A DNA stretch of 64,000 bases, from assembly GCA_934621605.1 (NCBI GenBank), contig CAKTUZ010000010.1, forward strand, positions 20,044-84,043, given 5' to 3'. Source of the DNA: an uncultured bacterium. Its GTDB lineage: Bacteria > Vulcanimicrobiota > Xenobia > Xenobiales > Xenobiaceae. Numbering within the stretch: position 1 is the first letter of the stretch; every line of letters begins with the position of its first letter. The notes beneath the pieces were generated by a model. It was not told the DNA's origin, made no database searches, and saw only the letters and a program-made list of their open reading frames with translations. The translations under genes were made by a program, and so were the position numbers. This document shows positions 51,974 to 60,310 of this stretch, in pieces.

Positions 51974-54238
51974 TTAATTATTTTTTTCGATAATAGCTAA
52001 AACTTTTTCGTCTTCAGGCAAGTTGCCTAATTCGCTAGCAGCCAGATCCAGCATTTGCTCAGCTTTAACTAAAGTGCTCAAATCGCACATTTTGTGGCCA
52101 GAGACCAAATGCAAAGACGGAAGCAGAGCGCCTGCATCGCCATAAGAAGTGTAGTCACGCAGAATCTTTTCCAAGAAGCTGCGCAAGTTGCCCACAGTTC
52201 CTATTTCGACTGTAGCTCCGGGCCTCTGTAACCTGGCAGAGCCGAAAATATCAGTTACCCAAATGGTAGTTTCTTTTTTCTTAAAGAGGCCAAAAAAGAT
52301 TCTGCGCTCTAACTCGCTCTTGTATACATAGTAGAAATTTGTATGACCCAACAACGTATAAGTACTACCCGGTTGGCCCGACGTCTTCAATACTTCTAAG
52401 CGCTCTGCTTCACTGACCTCTTGGCCGCTGCGCGAGCTCTTATTGGAAAAAGCGATAGCTCCCTGGGCTATGGCGCGCACTAAATTTTTTTGGGCGTCCA
52501 CTTCTACAGTTACTTCCACACTGTCAGCCTCAGCGCCCATCTTTATAACCGCTTGCTCGGCCTGACGACGCAAATTCTGTAAATCGGCAGGCGTAGGATC
52601 GACTATACTGCGCTCTACACATTCGCGCACCATAGCCAAAGCCGCGCCTATGGCAGAAATCACTTCAGCTTGCTGGGCCAATTCAAAAGGCAACCCCAAT
52701 TCGCTGGCCACAAAAGGCACTATAGCTGCGCAGCCTCCGCCACCACCTATAAGTTTTAAACGCCGATCCTCCATTTTGTAGTCGGAAATCAATTTTTTCA
52801 AAGTGGGAATAATAATTTCCGACGCTTTGTGCAACGCCGCCCAAGCCCACGCCTGGGCGCTCTCAGCTTGCGCTTGATCTTCCCATCCCCAAGCGCTTAA
52901 GTTGGCTTTAGCGCTAGTTTGTTGGGCTGCGTCCCACTTTTGCCAAGCTGCTATCGGCGGGCGCTCCCCCTTAGTTTGTAAATATTGTCCCAAAGATGCA
53001 AAAGCTACAGCTGCAAATTTAGCGTTGCCGGAGGAATAACCACCTTCAGGAATTAAACCCAAAATATTAGCCGCGCAAGTAGAAGTAAGGGCATATTCCT
53101 GGCCTGAAGGCGTTTGCACTACAAAATAAGGATGATCACCAGCAAGAGGTGATACTTCTTTTATCTTCAGATCTGAAGCTTTTAAAGACTCGGTTTCACT
53201 TTCAGGAGCAAAAGCGCAATAAGCATATCCAGCCAAATGAGCGCTGCGCGGCCCAATTTGCAAGCCGTTAAACCAACCTACCATTGATCCTCCGGCCACT
53301 CCTAAAGTGCGACTATCTAGAGTGCGCAAATAAGTGTCGCGCCCGCCGACAGATGCTGACTTTACCGCTGCATGGCCATCTTTAATCATGCAAATATCGG
53401 TACTAGTGCCGCCTACCTCCAGAAAGAGTGCATCTGAAGCTTTCAAAAACATTAAACAAGCGGCAATACCGGCGGCCGGCCCAGATAAAAGTGTCAGCAC
53501 AGGGCGACGTTGTACTTCATCAATGCCCATAACGCCGCCATCGGAGCGCATAACCATAAGCGGCGCTTTGACTTGCTGACTTTCCAGGGCACCTTTAGTC
53601 ATAAGCGCCGTAGCAATCATTTTGGGCAAAATACTAGCGTTAAAAACGGCGGTCTGGGTGCGAGCGCTTAAGCCATAGAGGCCAGACATTTCGTGGGTAG
53701 CGCAAGCAGGCACTCCAGCTTGGCAAGCAGCGCTAATAATTTTTAGCTCACCTTGAGGATCATCTACCGAAAAACCTTCAGCAGCCACAATGGCCCCAAC
53801 TTGCTCAGACTTAAATTCTTTAATTTTTGCCTCTAACTCAGCCTCAAAATTATTGGCTTGCGGATCGAGTACAGCAGAAATAGTGTGCAAAAATTTGCCA
53901 GGAGCCAACTCAATATCGCCCACATGGGTATCGCTTTTGACTTTTACAGCCTCTAAACCATTAGCTAAAGCGATAATACCAACTTTAGCCACATCACCTT
54001 CTAAAAGTGCGTTGGTAGCTTGCGTAGTACTGTGAGCTAAAAAAACAATTTCAGCGTCCTTAGGCAAAAGAGCACACAGACCGCGAAAAGCTTCAATAAT
54101 GCCGGCCGCCACACCCTGAGCGTGAGTATGCGTAGTGGGAGCGACACAGTGGGCGCTCACTTGCAAAGTGTCATTGTTAATGGCCACAGCATGGGTAAAG
54201 GTGCCGCCGACGTCGATGCCTACACGAAATTTACTCAC
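51974..54238 (-). CDS. Hydantoinase/oxoprolinase family protein (HyuA-like)
   Basis: 754 residues, GTG start at 54238 with AGAGG nine bases upstream. N-terminal ASKHA ATPase part: GIDVGGTFTHAV (phosphate loop), AHSTTQATNALLEG, and central LTLLSGPAAGI with LEVGGTSTDI, all typical of HyuA. The HyuB partner (about 500-600 residues) found with ATP-dependent hydantoinases or oxoprolinases is absent. The C-terminal 200 residues do not resemble the standard HyuA end. A permease gene precedes it on the same strand, so uptake and use of a cyclic amide or similar compound is plausible but unproven. Confidence 0.85.
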   Translation of the reverse strand: MSKFRVGIDVGGTFTHAVAINNDTLQVSAHCVAPTTHTHAQGVAAGIIEAFRGLCALLPKDAEIVFLAHSTTQATNALLEGDVAKVGIIALANGLEAVKVKSDTHVGDIELAPGKFLHTISAVLDPQANNFEAELEAKIKEFKSEQVGAIVAAEGFSVDDPQGELKIISAACQAGVPACATHEMSGLYGLSARTQTAVFNASILPKMIATALMTKGALESQQVKAPLMVMRSDGGVMGIDEVQRRPVLTLLSGPAAGIAACLMFLKASDALFLEVGGTSTDICMIKDGHAAVKSASVGGRDTYLRTLDSRTLGVAGGSMVGWFNGLQIGPRSAHLAGYAYCAFAPESETESLKASDLKIKEVSPLAGDHPYFVVQTPSGQEYALTSTCAANILGLIPEGGYSSGNAKFAAVAFASLGQYLQTKGERPPIAAWQKWDAAQQTSAKANLSAWGWEDQAQAESAQAWAWAALHKASEIIIPTLKKLISDYKMEDRRLKLIGGGGGCAAIVPFVASELGLPFELAQQAEVISAIGAALAMVRECVERSIVDPTPADLQNLRRQAEQAVIKMGAEADSVEVTVEVDAQKNLVRAIAQGAIAFSNKSSRSGQEVSEAERLEVLKTSGQPGSTYTLLGHTNFYYVYKSELERRIFFGLFKKKETTIWVTDIFGSARLQRPGATVEIGTVGNLRSFLEKILRDYTSYGDAGALLPSLHLVSGHKMCDLSTLVKAEQMLDLAASELGNLPEDEKVLAIIEKNN

Positions 54239-54403
54239 AGGTTTTTACCTCTACTTCTTACCTTTTTTTATCCAACAAAAGATATGCGACAAGCGAATAC
54301 ATAAATTTGCCCAATTTTATGCTAACGCACCCCCTAGGCTTATAAAGCTTGCTGCAACATACGAGCGGCTACCGTGGAGGCGGCACCTTAGATGCGTCTT
54401 TTT

Positions 54404-55750
54404 TTAGGGAGTCCAACTTAAAGCTTTGGCTACAAAAGCGGCCCATAACAGAGCGACAACGACAAAAGCCCACACATAAGGTAAAGTAGCCTTAAGCAAT
54501 TTTTCGGCGCCTACCTTGGTAAATTGGGCCAACCAGACGTTGTGTGTATTTGTAGGGTCGCATACGCCTTGCACTTGGCCTACGCCAAAGAAAGCAGCTA
54601 AAATTGCCGTCGGCGCCATTAAATTGCTGCCCAATAATATGCTAGCTACACCAGCACCTAAGCCATACATATTGAGTGGGCCGCGGTAAAGAGCCAAAGG
54701 AGCCAAAACGGAAAAGACGAGCACAAAGGAAAGTGGGCGGCCGGGAATAACGGCGGCCAAGATGGGAGCCATCACAGCTTTAGTGGGCTCAGCTGTCATA
54801 GCACCTAAGCACATACCCAAACCGACAAACAGGCCCAAAACCGGAGCTATATCTTTAAGACCTTCTAATACAGCCGCACTTAGATTGTTAATGCAATGAC
54901 GCGGATCGGTAGTTATAACGCCCCATATAATACCGACAATAAAGGCCGGAATAATAGGCATACCCAAGCAAAATATTAAAGCGATAGGTAAAATAGGCGT
55001 TAAAAGAGCCACCAAGGGAACTTTAGTTTTGGGCAACTCAACACTTTGAGCCCAGTTGAAGCTGCCGCGTTCGCGATACATACCGACACCCAAATATATC
55101 AGAGTAGTTAAAGCAAATAAAGCGCCATAAGCGACAACATATTCCTGTACCACAGCTTGAGGCAGCTTCAAAACATCAAGATAAAAACCCAGATTGGCCG
55201 GATTAAAAATGCCCCCCAGCGCTATAGCAAAAAGCATTAAACCGGCAGCCAACTCAGCTGATATACCCACACCAATCATAATAGGCAAAACCAAAGAGCC
55301 AATCATAATAACCGCCCCTAAACCAGTTACCGAGGTAAAGCAAACAGCGGTTATAAAGGTAAGTAAAACAGCTAACCACGTTTTGTGGCGACCGGCATAT
55401 TCGGCAGCCAAACTAATTAGATGGGCCGCAATACCATTACGCATAACTACTTGCGAAAGGATAGAACCAAAGGCAGCAAACATAATAGCTTGCGACAACT
55501 TGACAGACCCCTGGGTTAAAACGGTATCAAAAATAAATTGAGCGAATGTACCTTCTCCCTCTGTCCAATTATAAACACAACCGGAAATAAGACCTACGGT
55601 AAGAGCCATAGCCGGCAAGGCCAAAAGAGCGGGCAATTTGCGACTCATCATTAAAGCCGCGAAGACAAAAAATACTAAAATTATTAAAATACCGGCAAAC
55701 ATATAAAACAACTTTCCCAAAAATCGGCTCCAGCTTCTATACTGAGCCAT
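54404..55750 (-). CDS. Permease of the ion-transporter (citrate/DcuC-like) superfamily
   Basis: 448 residues with about 11 membrane helices. Two repeated halves with conserved Gly/Pro helices: GLGAVIMIGSLVLPIMIGVG and the later GPLNMYGLGAGVASILL, with a FGVGQVQGVCDPTNTHNVW segment near the end. The layout resembles citrate/anion or DcuC-type transporters found beside HyuA-like genes; the substrate is not readable. It lies 165 bases upstream of the HyuA-like gene on the same strand. Confidence 0.75.
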   Translation of the reverse strand: MAQYRSWSRFLGKLFYMFAGILIILVFFVFAALMMSRKLPALLALPAMALTVGLISGCVYNWTEGEGTFAQFIFDTVLTQGSVKLSQAIMFAAFGSILSQVVMRNGIAAHLISLAAEYAGRHKTWLAVLLTFITAVCFTSVTGLGAVIMIGSLVLPIMIGVGISAELAAGLMLFAIALGGIFNPANLGFYLDVLKLPQAVVQEYVVAYGALFALTTLIYLGVGMYRERGSFNWAQSVELPKTKVPLVALLTPILPIALIFCLGMPIIPAFIVGIIWGVITTDPRHCINNLSAAVLEGLKDIAPVLGLFVGLGMCLGAMTAEPTKAVMAPILAAVIPGRPLSFVLVFSVLAPLALYRGPLNMYGLGAGVASILLGSNLMAPTAILAAFFGVGQVQGVCDPTNTHNVWLAQFTKVGAEKLLKATLPYVWAFVVVALLWAAFVAKALSWTP

Positions 55751-55793
55751 TGATCCCTATTTTGGCCAAAAGCTTTCAATTATCATAACCTCA

Positions 55794-55828
55794 ATAAAAA
55801 AGAGCTCGAAATTTTTTCGCGCTCTCTG
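55794..55828 (-). terminator. Terminator after uppS
   Basis: AGAGC-CGAAA/TTTCG-GCTCT (55801-55811, 55815-55825, one mismatch) followed on the minus strand by six T. It lies about 55 bases after the uppS stop. Confidence 0.85.
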
Positions 55829-55884
55829 GAGAAATTGTCTATTTTTTCGTCAGGCTCAGGCTTTTTTAATCCGGTAGCAACTGC

Positions 55885-56658
55885 CTAAGTACCATAGCGT
55901 CGGCCACGCTGTTGATAATCGATAATAGCTCTATATACAAAAGACTCATCGACATCCGGCCAATAAAGATCGCTAAAATAGAATTCAGTATAAGCCGATT
56001 GCCATAATAAGAAATTGCTCAATCTAAGTTCTCCGCTGGTGCGGATAAGCAAATCGGGATCGGGACAGCCAGCTGTGTACAAACTTTGCCCAAAAACGCC
56101 TTGGTCTATATCGCTCGTTTGCAACTTACCTTCTTTAACTTGTTCGGCCAAATGGCGAGCGGCTTGCAAAATTTCTTCTCTGCCGCCATAATTAACGGCT
56201 AAATTGAGCAATAAATCAGTATTGTGAGCCGTAGCTTTTTCAGAATTTTCTAACTCACGACAGACGGAAGGATGGAGCGCACTTTTATCGCCTATTACTC
56301 GCAAGCGAACACCAGTGTCGAGCATCTTCTGACGTTCGGCCTTGGCATAATATTCGAAAAGTTGCATTAGTAAAGTCACTTCAGCCGGAGAACGCTGCCA
56401 ATTTTCCGCCGAAAAAGCGTAAGCACTTAAAACTTTTATACCCAAATTGCGGCATGTTTCCATAACGGTGCGAAACGCCTCTACACCGGCCTTATGACCT
56501 ACGGCTGAAGGCATAAAACGCTTTTTAGCCCAACGCCTGTTGCCATCCATAATTACGGCTATATGTTTGGGCAAATGCTCTTTGTCTATTAGATCATATA
56601 ACTCGGCCGCAGACTTTTTTTCTAAATTGGCTTGACTATCGATTCTAGAGCTGCTCAC
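55885..56658 (-). CDS. uppS: Isoprenyl transferase (undecaprenyl diphosphate synthase)
   Basis: 257 residues. Makes the C55 carrier lipid for wall synthesis from FPP and IPP. Signature HIAVIMDGNRRWAKKR with catalytic D38, GHKAGVEAFR, AFSAENWQR, NLAVNYGGREEI and the C-terminal DLLIRTSGELRLSNFLLWQ. ATG overlaps the preceding small gene by four bases. The frr-uppS order is widespread in bacteria. Confidence 0.96.
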   Translation of the reverse strand: MSSSRIDSQANLEKKSAAELYDLIDKEHLPKHIAVIMDGNRRWAKKRFMPSAVGHKAGVEAFRTVMETCRNLGIKVLSAYAFSAENWQRSPAEVTLLMQLFEYYAKAERQKMLDTGVRLRVIGDKSALHPSVCRELENSEKATAHNTDLLLNLAVNYGGREEILQAARHLAEQVKEGKLQTSDIDQGVFGQSLYTAGCPDPDLLIRTSGELRLSNFLLWQSAYTEFYFSDLYWPDVDESFVYRAIIDYQQRGRRYGT

Positions 56659-56990
56659 TTTTTCTTCTGACGCTCATAGGGCGTCCTTTCAAACACAGGA
56701 TAAGCTAAAATCCACTCCCAATCGCCTGTCCAGGAACTTTGGCAAGCGGCTTCGCCTTCTTCACTCAAGCTTTGCCAAAAAGCTTCATCATGTTCGGATC
56801 CCGCCTCCGGTGCATTTGGGTAAGGACGCACCGCGATTACACGCAAACGGCCCTGAACCAGACCTGTGCTGGGCGGACGGGTAACAACAACATGACGGGG
56901 CGCCAGCCCAAGCTGACGAGCTTGAACCAGCGCCTCGCCATAATCCTGTCCCAACCAATAGCTGGGGCAGTCAGGGTGAGACAGACTCAT
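56655..56990 (-). CDS. Small PASTA-like protein between frr and uppS
   Basis: 111 residues, no signal peptide. The region DYGEALVQARQLGLAPRHVV followed by TRPPSTGLVQGRLRVIAVRP looks like a helix and strand pattern of a PASTA-type or similar small domain; the end is Trp-rich (WTGDWEWILAYPVF). I do not know the family. It starts five bases after frr and overlaps uppS by four bases, so it is firmly part of that operon. Confidence 0.7.
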   Translation of the reverse strand: MSLSHPDCPSYWLGQDYGEALVQARQLGLAPRHVVVTRPPSTGLVQGRLRVIAVRPYPNAPEAGSEHDEAFWQSLSEEGEAACQSSWTGDWEWILAYPVFERTPYERQKKK

Positions 56991-56995
56991 CCTAC

Positions 56996-57547
56996 CTATA
57001 CTTCCATAATCTCTTTTTCTTTGGCGGCGAAGACTTTACCCAACTCGTCAATATTTTTGTCGAGCATCTTCTGGATCTCGTCTTGTGCCTTTTTAACTTC
57101 ATCCTCAGGAGCTCCGTCAACCTTCTTCAAGCTGTCCATAGCCTCACGACGAATATTACGCATAGAAACTTTGGCATCCTCGGTCATTTTTTTGGCCTGT
57201 TTAACCAGCTCTTTACGGCGCTCTTCAGTTAAAGGAGGGAAGACTAAACGAATCATCACACCATCATTGGCGGGATTGATACCCAAATCGGATTTCTGAA
57301 TAGCCTTTTCAATGGCGGTAATGTTCTTTTTATCAAAAGGAGTGATGGTAAGCATACGAGCTTCGGGGATACCAACAGTAGCTACCTGATTGATAGGCAT
57401 TTCGGATCCGTAAGCTTCCACCAAAATGCGATCCAAAAGAACAGGAGTAGCCCGACCGGTTCTGATAGTTGCGAAACTGCGCACTAAACTCTCACGAGTC
57501 TTTTTCATCTTCTCTTCAGCGTTTTTGCGTATACTAGGATCTATCAC
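56996..57547 (-). CDS. frr: Ribosome recycling factor
   Basis: 183 residues, usual length 185. Splits post-termination ribosomes with EF-G. Conserved RTGRATPVLLDRILVEAYGS, NQVATVGIPEARMLTITPFDK, and NPANDGVMIRLVFPPLTEERRKELVK. Its ATG overlaps the pyrH stop by four bases. Confidence 0.97.
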   Translation of the reverse strand: MIDPSIRKNAEEKMKKTRESLVRSFATIRTGRATPVLLDRILVEAYGSEMPINQVATVGIPEARMLTITPFDKKNITAIEKAIQKSDLGINPANDGVMIRLVFPPLTEERRKELVKQAKKMTEDAKVSMRNIRREAMDSLKKVDGAPEDEVKKAQDEIQKMLDKNIDELGKVFAAKEKEIMEV

Positions 57548-58257
57548 TGGAGTTCCTCCTTAACTAAGGTGCCGATATTGGCACCATCGACAACTACTTT
57601 CTGTAAGTTGCCGTGCTCGGTTATATTAAACACATAAACCGGTAAACCATTGTCACGACACAGCGAAAATGCTGTACTGTCCATAACTTTTAAACCGCGA
57701 TTGAGAGCCTCGGTAAAAGTAAGCGATTCAAAACGCCTAGCTTCAGGATTTTTATGTGGATCGCTATCATACACACCGTCAATCAATGTGCCTTTCAAAA
57801 CAACATCGGCCTCAATTTGCAAACCGCGCAAAGCAGCTCCCGAATCGGTAGTAAAATACGGATTGCCCGTACCACCGACGAAAATAACTACCCGCTTGGC
57901 CGCTAAATGCTCTCGAGCGGCTTTAGCATTAAAAAGCTGAGCAAACTGGGGAGCCTGAACTGCCGACATAACCACAGCTTCTTGCCCTTTGGCCCTAAGC
58001 GCATCGGCAAAAGCTAGACCGTTCATAATAGTAGCCAACATCCCCATAGAGTCGGCACTGTTGCGTTCCATATAGGGAGCCATACGAGCACGCCAGAAAT
58101 TGCCACCGCCTAATACCACGCCAACCTCTACGCCACTCTTGGCTATTTCAGCCACTTGCTCAGCATAGCCGAAAATAGCTTCTTGCTCAATACCCAAACC
58201 ATGCTGACCGGCTAACACTTCACCGGACAATTTCAATAAAATTCGCCTAAAACGCAA
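57544..58257 (-). CDS. pyrH: Uridylate kinase
   Basis: 237 residues. Phosphorylates UMP to UDP. Amino-acid-kinase fold with LLKLSGEVLAG at the start, VGVVLGGGNFWRA, DSMGMLATIMNGLA and DSTAFSLCRDNGLPVYVFN. Coupled to frr by overlap. Usually the gene before frr, as here, with tsf upstream. Confidence 0.97.
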   Translation of the reverse strand: MRFRRILLKLSGEVLAGQHGLGIEQEAIFGYAEQVAEIAKSGVEVGVVLGGGNFWRARMAPYMERNSADSMGMLATIMNGLAFADALRAKGQEAVVMSAVQAPQFAQLFNAKAAREHLAAKRVVIFVGGTGNPYFTTDSGAALRGLQIEADVVLKGTLIDGVYDSDPHKNPEARRFESLTFTEALNRGLKVMDSTAFSLCRDNGLPVYVFNITEHGNLQKVVVDGANIGTLVKEELQ

Positions 58258-58321
58258 CGTTCCAAGTACCTTTCTCGTCGAGCTTTTCCCCCAAGCAGCT
58301 CACTTTTTACCCAAATTGCGG

Positions 58322-58370
58322 AAAAAAAAGCCCCGCCTTTTCAAACTTCGCGTTCAAAAAAACGAGGCTC
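58322..58370 (-). terminator. Terminator after tsf
   Basis: AGCCTCG/CGGGGCT (58329-58335, 58363-58369; one G-T pair) with eight T on the minus strand. It separates rpsB-tsf from the pyrH-frr-uppS unit, so pyrH needs read-through or its own promoter. Confidence 0.85.
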
Positions 58371-58397
58371 TCATCACAAACTCAGCTTAAAAGCAAT

Positions 58398-58997
58398 TTA
58401 TTCCTCACCGACAGCCATACGGCAGAAACGTTTTACAACGATATTCTCACCCAACTTGCCGATAACTTGCTTGATCTTGTCGCCGATAGTCACATCGTTA
58501 TCCTTTACGAAAGGCTGATCGAGCAAAACTTTCTCTTTGAGGAAGCTATCAACCTGACCCTTAGCGATCTTTTCAGCGATCTGCTCAGGTTTACCGTTCT
58601 CGATAGCATTCTTCTTGTAACCTTCGATTTCAGACTCGATGAAATCAGCGGGAACCTGCTCGCGAGATACGTAAATAGGATTCATGGAAGCCACCTGTAA
58701 GCAGATGTCTTTCAACAAATTCTGGAACTCTTCGGTCTTGGCAACGAAGTCGGTTTCGCAATAAAGCTCTACCAATACGCCAACTTTACCAGTGTGGTGC
58801 ATATAGCAACCAACGCGGCCTTCGGCAGCAGTACGGGAAGCCTTAGTCTCAGCCTTAGCCATACCCTTACGACGAAGCCATTCTTGGGCTTTCTTGACGT
58901 CGCCGTCGCACTCTTTAAGAGCATTGCGGCAATCCATCATACCAGCGCTGGTAAGATCGCGGAGTTCTTTTACTTGAGCAGCAGTAATAGTAGCCAT
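58398..58997 (-). CDS. tsf: Elongation factor Ts
   Basis: 199 residues, the short form of EF-Ts (E. coli has 283), as in Thermus and Firmicutes-like groups. Guanine-exchange factor for EF-Tu. Conserved VKELRDLTSAGMMDCRNAL, GRVGCYMHH, LVELYCETDFVAKT and VLLDQPFVKD. It follows rpsB by 106 bases. Confidence 0.97.
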   Translation of the reverse strand: MATITAAQVKELRDLTSAGMMDCRNALKECDGDVKKAQEWLRRKGMAKAETKASRTAAEGRVGCYMHHTGKVGVLVELYCETDFVAKTEEFQNLLKDICLQVASMNPIYVSREQVPADFIESEIEGYKKNAIENGKPEQIAEKIAKGQVDSFLKEKVLLDQPFVKDNDVTIGDKIKQVIGKLGENIVVKRFCRMAVGEE

Positions 58998-59103
58998 TAA
59001 AATATACCTCTTGAAAATATTCGCACAGAAAAGGAGAACCGCAAGGCAGAAACTGCTTTCCAGCCTCCTCTCCCGATCAAGTCAAATCCTAGTTATCAGA
59101 CAA

Positions 59104-60003
59104 TTAGTCTTCAGCGCGCCATACGCCGCCGGGAATGTCGTTGTCGTTCTTCTCTTCGGTGAAGCTCTTGGCAACTTCCTTGGTGATAGCTTCGGCGTTT
59201 TCGATGGCTTCTTCAGCTACCTCTTCAGCAGCTTCGGCTACGTCGGCAACAGCTTCGTCTATAACGATTTCCATCTCAGACTTGCCTTCGATAACGGCGT
59301 CAGCGATCTTGCCAGTGAGTAAACGGACAGCGCGAATAGCGTCGTCATTACCGGGAATAGGGAAATCGATAACGTCAGGGTCACAGTTGGTGTCAACGAT
59401 AGCTACAACGGGGATACCAAGCTTGCGGGCTTCGTTTACGGCGATGTACTCTTTGCGAGGGTCTACTACGAACAGAGCGCCGGGAAGGCTCTTCATATTC
59501 TTGATGCCGCCCAAGAACTTCTCGAGTTTCTTGCGCTCATCTTCCAAACGAAGAACTTCCTTCTTGGTGAGACTATCAAAGGTACCATCTTCACGCATAC
59601 CTTCCAACTCACGCAAACGAGCGATACGAGTCTGGATGGTCTTCCAGTTGGTGAGCATACCACCGAGCCAACGCTGAGTTACGAAAAACTCGTTGCAACG
59701 TACGGCATCCTCGGCGATAGTGTCCTGGGCTTGCTTCTTAGTACCTACAAAAAGAACGGGACGGGGATCAAACATAGGGGTTTCGACGATACGACGGTTC
59801 TCGTAATCGTACTGGCCCTTTACGACGGCTTTCAAGAAAGCATAAGCCTCTTTGAGTTTGGCAACGGTCTTCTGAAGGTCGATAATATAGATACCATTGC
59901 GCTGGGTGAAGATGAACTTCGCCATTTTAGGATTCCAGCGACGGGTCTGGTGACCGAAGTGAACACCGGCTTCTAAGAGCTGCTTCATGCTAATTAATGC
60001 CAT
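59104..60003 (-). CDS. rpsB: 30S ribosomal protein S2
   Basis: 299 residues; S2 core 1-235 (LLEAGVHFGHQTRRWNPKM, QRWLGGMLTNWKTI, ALFVVDPRKEYIAVNEARKLGIPVVAIVDTNCDP, IPGNDDA) plus an acidic/Ala-rich tail of about 60 residues. SD AGGAGG sits right before the ATG. First gene of the rpsB-tsf operon. Confidence 0.97.
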   Translation of the reverse strand: MALISMKQLLEAGVHFGHQTRRWNPKMAKFIFTQRNGIYIIDLQKTVAKLKEAYAFLKAVVKGQYDYENRRIVETPMFDPRPVLFVGTKKQAQDTIAEDAVRCNEFFVTQRWLGGMLTNWKTIQTRIARLRELEGMREDGTFDSLTKKEVLRLEDERKKLEKFLGGIKNMKSLPGALFVVDPRKEYIAVNEARKLGIPVVAIVDTNCDPDVIDFPIPGNDDAIRAVRLLTGKIADAVIEGKSEMEIVIDEAVADVAEAAEEVAEEAIENAEAITKEVAKSFTEEKNDNDIPGGVWRAED

Positions 60004-60177
60004 TTTATCCTCCTGGGTTTTACCGACGCGACCTATCTCAGTTTATCTTACTATGGCCGCGCCGCCTCGCAGTTTCTAAACAGAACTTCTACCCCGTACT
60101 TAGCTTCCCCCCTTATAGGCGGGCCTTCAACCAAAGAGACTGGGCACCCTGAAATTCACAAGAAAAAACTGCTGCGA

Positions 60178-60208
60178 CTTATATTTTTACCAAAGCCTCA
60201 GCTGTCAA
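60178..60208 (-). promoter_or_regulatory. rpsB: Candidate rpsB promoter
   Basis: Minus strand TTGACA (60208-60203) and TATAAG (60183-60178), with a 19-base spacer (AATATA at 17 is an alternative -10). Perfect -35 and position 175 bases upstream of rpsB make it the likeliest promoter. Confidence 0.45.
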
Positions 60209-60271
60209 AAAGCATAAGGCTAAATTTAGCAACGATATTCTATCACTTACTGTTATAGCTAGTCAACCAAA

Positions 60272-60305
60272 AAGACTGCCGTGGGGCAATCTGACCGCAG
60301 AAAAA
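60272..60305 (-). terminator. Possible hslU terminator
   Basis: CTGC-GT/AC-GCAG stem, weak, followed by TCTTTTT, right after the hslU stop. Low strength, so partial read-through into rpsB is conceivable. Confidence 0.4.
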
Positions 60306-60310
60306 TACCA

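Larger units (their letters stand above)
60004..60310. other. rpsB leader and hslU end
   Basis: 307 bases. Holds the rpsB promoter and a leader of about 170 bases, and the 3' side of hslU. GC-rich runs (60050-60125) could fold, as ribosomal protein leaders often do, but I cannot assign a known S2 leader structure. Confidence 0.4.

Noticed and set aside
59135..59677. 180-codon plus-strand frame over rpsB
   Set aside because: Antisense shadow of S2.
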